64,000 bases of DNA from Planococcus sp. ISL-110 (GTDB lineage: Bacteria > Bacillota > Bacilli > Bacillales_A > Planococcaceae). Positions 62,142 to 64,000 of the stretch are shown here, piece by piece. Below the pieces are notes generated by a model, which worked only from the letters and a program-made list of their open reading frames with translations, had not been told where the DNA came from and ran no database searches. Position 1 is the stretch's first letter. Each line of letters starts with the position of its first letter. The stretch spans positions 40,627-104,626 of the forward strand of contig NZ_JAGGPX010000018.1 in NCBI RefSeq assembly GCF_018613575.1, given 5' to 3'. Made by a program: the position numbers and the translations under genes.

Positions 62142-62483
62142 CTACATCACCGTAACTAATTCAACGGGACCGTGGTCGTCACAGTGTCCGTCATGAACAT
62201 GGTGCAGACGGCCATTCACCAAGTAATCCATGTGGTCACCATGTGGAACGAGCTCATGGCCGCAGTCGCTGTCGTGTTTACATCCACAATTCATAGGTGC
62301 GCAAACATCCGGGTTCGTGTCGGAAACAGAAATCTTGCATTCATCCCAGTGGCCTTCATGTTTGTGATGAAGATGGCCATTGTGTACATAATCGATATGA
62401 TCCTCATGCTTTATTTTCGTGTGGCCGCACGACAGATTATGTTGATGGGAATGGTGCTCATGGATATTGTGTTCGGTGCTCAT
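62142..62483 (-). CDS. Histidine-rich metal-binding protein with a duplicated motif
   Basis: 113 residues, over one quarter His plus several Cys. The unit GH-x-x-x-x-H-x-DH-x-DY-x-x-NG-x-LHH-x-H-x-GH occurs twice (about residues 20-45 and 75-100), separated by a Cys segment (CAPMNCGCKHDSDC). No signal peptide, so cytoplasmic. It most likely stores or delivers zinc (or nickel). ATG 62483 has a perfect AAGGAGG. It is divergent from a COG0523 GTPase gene with a Zur-type box, the classic partnership of His-rich zinc proteins. Confidence 0.85.
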   Translation of the reverse strand: MSTEHNIHEHHSHQHNLSCGHTKIKHEDHIDYVHNGHLHHKHEGHWDECKISVSDTNPDVCAPMNCGCKHDSDCGHELVPHGDHMDYLVNGRLHHVHDGHCDDHGPVELVTVM

Positions 62484-62661
62484 AAGAAAACCTCCTTGAT
62501 TTTTTGTTGTTGATAATACTATTTCCTTTTTAGCTCTCTATTAAACGCCATAATTAATGAAGTGATTCTTATAATCAAAAGCACAAAATCGATTGAGGTA
62601 AGAAAAACCTTTCTAATAGTTACTTAATGATTGACGGACGAAAGGAATTCACTTATCATAC

Positions 62662-62682
62662 AAAACGTAATGATTACTATTT
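62662..62682 (+). promoter_or_regulatory. Zur-type operator
   Basis: AAAACGTAAT-G-ATTACTATTT agrees with the Bacillus Zur box AAATCGTAATNATTACGATTT at all but two positions. It lies between the divergent His-rich and COG0523 genes and argues that the longer reading frame covering it (from 62627) is not translated. Confidence 0.75.
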
Positions 62683-62749
62683 GAGTGTAAATCCGAAACT
62701 TCTTGGTTCTAAGAATCGGGTAATTACATATTTGAAAGCGGTGATTCAC

Positions 62750-63721
62750 TTGGCGGAAAACATCAATTTATATATCCTGAGCGGATTTTTAGGCAGTGGA
62801 AAATCCACCCTATTAAAAGGTCTCGTAGAGAAGGAAAAACTGGCAGGAAAAAAAGTGGCCGTATTGATGAATGAACTTGGAGAGTTTTCGGTGGATTCGG
62901 AAATTATCGGTTCAGATCTGACCATTTTGGAAATATTGGATGGCTGCATCTGCTGCACGATGAAGGATGAACTGGAAGTGCAATTGTTGGAGCTTTACAG
63001 GAAAGAACAGCCGGATGTAATTTTTATAGAAGCAACCGGAGTCGCGCATCCAGTGGATATATTGGATGCCTGCCTGTCGCCAATCCTTGCGCCGTATATG
63101 ATTGTACAGCCAATCCTCACGGTGGTGGATTCAAAAAGGTGGATGCACCGAGGGGAATTGAGCCCTCCAATCCAGAAGTTAATGGAAGAGCAAGTCAAGT
63201 ATGCGGATCATATCCTCTTGAATAAAGCAGATACAGTTTCTCCGCAGGACATGGATTCCTTGCAGTTAGCCATCAAAGAACTCAACCCGACTGCGCAGCA
63301 ATCGATTACGCTGTATGCGAAGACAGAGTTAATTGCCGTGGAACGTACCAGGCAGACAGCAGGAGTGCAGCACCGTGAGGCGATGCATGTTGCGAAAAAT
63401 TTACGGATCCAGTCTTTAACTTATACATTCTGGAAAGAAATTGACCGGTCCGATTTTGAAGAATGGGTGGAAAAAGTATCAGCAAATTTATTTCGATTGA
63501 AAGGTTTTTTGCGATTCACTGGAGAAAATCCCACTTTTTTAATCCAGATGGCATATGGCAAACCATTCACGTTAGCTCTGCCAATTAATTTGCCGATGAA
63601 TCTGGTCATTATTGGAGAGAATATAGACAAGGAACAGTTAAAAAAAGAATTGGAAGAATTGGAAAATGACGACAAAACTAAAGTTGCAAATCCAACAGTA
63701 TTGAAGGAGGCTAAAAAATGA
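62750..63721 (+). CDS. COG0523 metallochaperone GTPase, YciC/ZagA-like
   Basis: 323 residues from TTG 62750 (AGCGGTGA 5 bases upstream). The reading frame is open from 62627, but that part carries the Zur box and family members start right before the P-loop. Walker A GFLGSGKST (residues 12-20), metal motif GCICC in LDGCICCTMKDEL, switch EATGVAHP, and guanine motif LNKAD are complete; the C-terminal CobW domain is present but short. It delivers zinc to client enzymes during zinc limitation. It overlaps the next gene by 4 bases. Confidence 0.88.
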   Translation: MAENINLYILSGFLGSGKSTLLKGLVEKEKLAGKKVAVLMNELGEFSVDSEIIGSDLTILEILDGCICCTMKDELEVQLLELYRKEQPDVIFIEATGVAHPVDILDACLSPILAPYMIVQPILTVVDSKRWMHRGELSPPIQKLMEEQVKYADHILLNKADTVSPQDMDSLQLAIKELNPTAQQSITLYAKTELIAVERTRQTAGVQHREAMHVAKNLRIQSLTYTFWKEIDRSDFEEWVEKVSANLFRLKGFLRFTGENPTFLIQMAYGKPFTLALPINLPMNLVIIGENIDKEQLKKELEELENDDKTKVANPTVLKEAKK

Positions 63722-64000
63722 TTACAATTATTGGCGCAGGCCCAGCTGGAATTGGCATGGGTGTTCTGCTCAGGCAAAGCGGTGTGGAGGATTTTGTAAT
63801 CATCGAAAAAGACACAGTCGGATCGACTTTTTTTCAATGGCCAAAAGAAACGAAATTGATTACGCCTTCCTTTACCGCTCACGGATTCGGGCAATTGGAT
63901 TTGAATGCAATTTTGCCAGACACTTCACCTGCGTACACATTTGGAAAAGAACACTTATCAGGAGAAGAATACGGGGATTATTTGGATTTGATTGCGGGCC
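63718..64000 (+). CDS. FAD/NAD(P)-binding oxidoreductase, partial (runs off the window)
   Basis: The first 94 residues are visible: dinucleotide-binding motif ITIIGAGPAGIGMGVLLRQS, then FVIIEKDTVGSTFFQWPKETKLITPSF, typical of the CzcO/FMO-like flavoproteins (COG2072 group). The ATG overlaps the COG0523 stop codon (ATGA), so both belong to the zinc-responsive operon. The reaction cannot be told from this part. Truncated at 64000 by the window edge. Confidence 0.82.
   Translation, partial: MITIIGAGPAGIGMGVLLRQSGVEDFVIIEKDTVGSTFFQWPKETKLITPSFTAHGFGQLDLNAILPDTSPAYTFGKEHLSGEEYGDYLDLIAG

Noticed and set aside
62627-62749. Longer start of the COG0523 GTPase frame (ATG 62627)
   Set aside because: It spans the Zur-type box, has no ribosome site and adds 41 residues ahead of the P-loop that family members lack.

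Overview
The window looks like a low-to-mid GC Firmicute of the Planococcaceae (Planococcus/Planomicrobium-like). Pointers are the B. subtilis-type ykoFEDC thiamine-precursor transport operon behind a TPP riboswitch, pbuE behind an adenine riboswitch, strong AGGAGG ribosome sites with frequent GTG/TTG starts, PerR- and Zur-like boxes, a CydS peptide and B. subtilis-like dif arms. I cannot tell whether this is chromosome or a large plasmid; the taxonomic call is inference.

Layout. 1-5.3 kb: a hypothetical gene, a lipoprotein and ykoFEDC. 5.3-10.5 kb: a dispersed repeat, a decayed serine recombinase, an amine oxidase, small and broken ORFs, and a secreted nuclease with an in-frame stop. 10.5-20.7 kb: pbuE, a lipoprotein, an M48 protease with ankyrin repeats, a GntR regulator divergent from a glycolate/lactate-type oxidase plus BASS transporter, a DASS transporter, small genes. 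21.2-35.5 kb: a complete type 1 BREX phage-defence operon (small ORF, brxA, brxB, brxC, pglX, an extra membrane-anchored ORF, pglZ, brxL). 35.6-40.4 kb: tyrosine integrase, HigBA-type toxin-antitoxin, decayed recombinase, Ser/Thr kinase, intact serine resolvase with a three-subsite res. 40.4-62 kb: a mosaic of short modules (CMD protein, membrane protein, IS30 on an IS30 relic, ArsR-permease-thioredoxin, P1B-4 metal ATPase, OsmC, AbiE pair, cupin, RelE/Phd pair, truncated cydB with cydS, a persulfide dioxygenase/SQR/two-component sulfide cluster, a peroxiredoxin). 62-64 kb: Zur-type zinc genes (His-rich protein, COG0523 GTPase, flavoprotein running off the end).

The most interesting layer is not a gene. 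Two families of 28-bp sites punctuate the accessory DNA. One (six copies, half-site CGTTCGTAAAAGT, asymmetric central dinucleotide, usually GT) looks like the crossover subsite of the resolvase encoded at 39.6-40.2 kb; one copy sits exactly where cydB is cut off. The other (five copies, all in one orientation) matches Firmicutes dif, with XerD-type arm AGTTTACATAT, a 6-bp spacer and XerC-type arm TTATCGGAAGT. Between them lie toxin-antitoxin pairs, single orphan genes and metal or sulfur stress genes, which resembles the pdif modules known from Acinetobacter plasmids, here in a Gram-positive and interleaved with serine-resolvase sites. BREX itself carries an unrecognised gene between pglX and pglZ, and pglX has an AT-rich patch in its likely specificity region.
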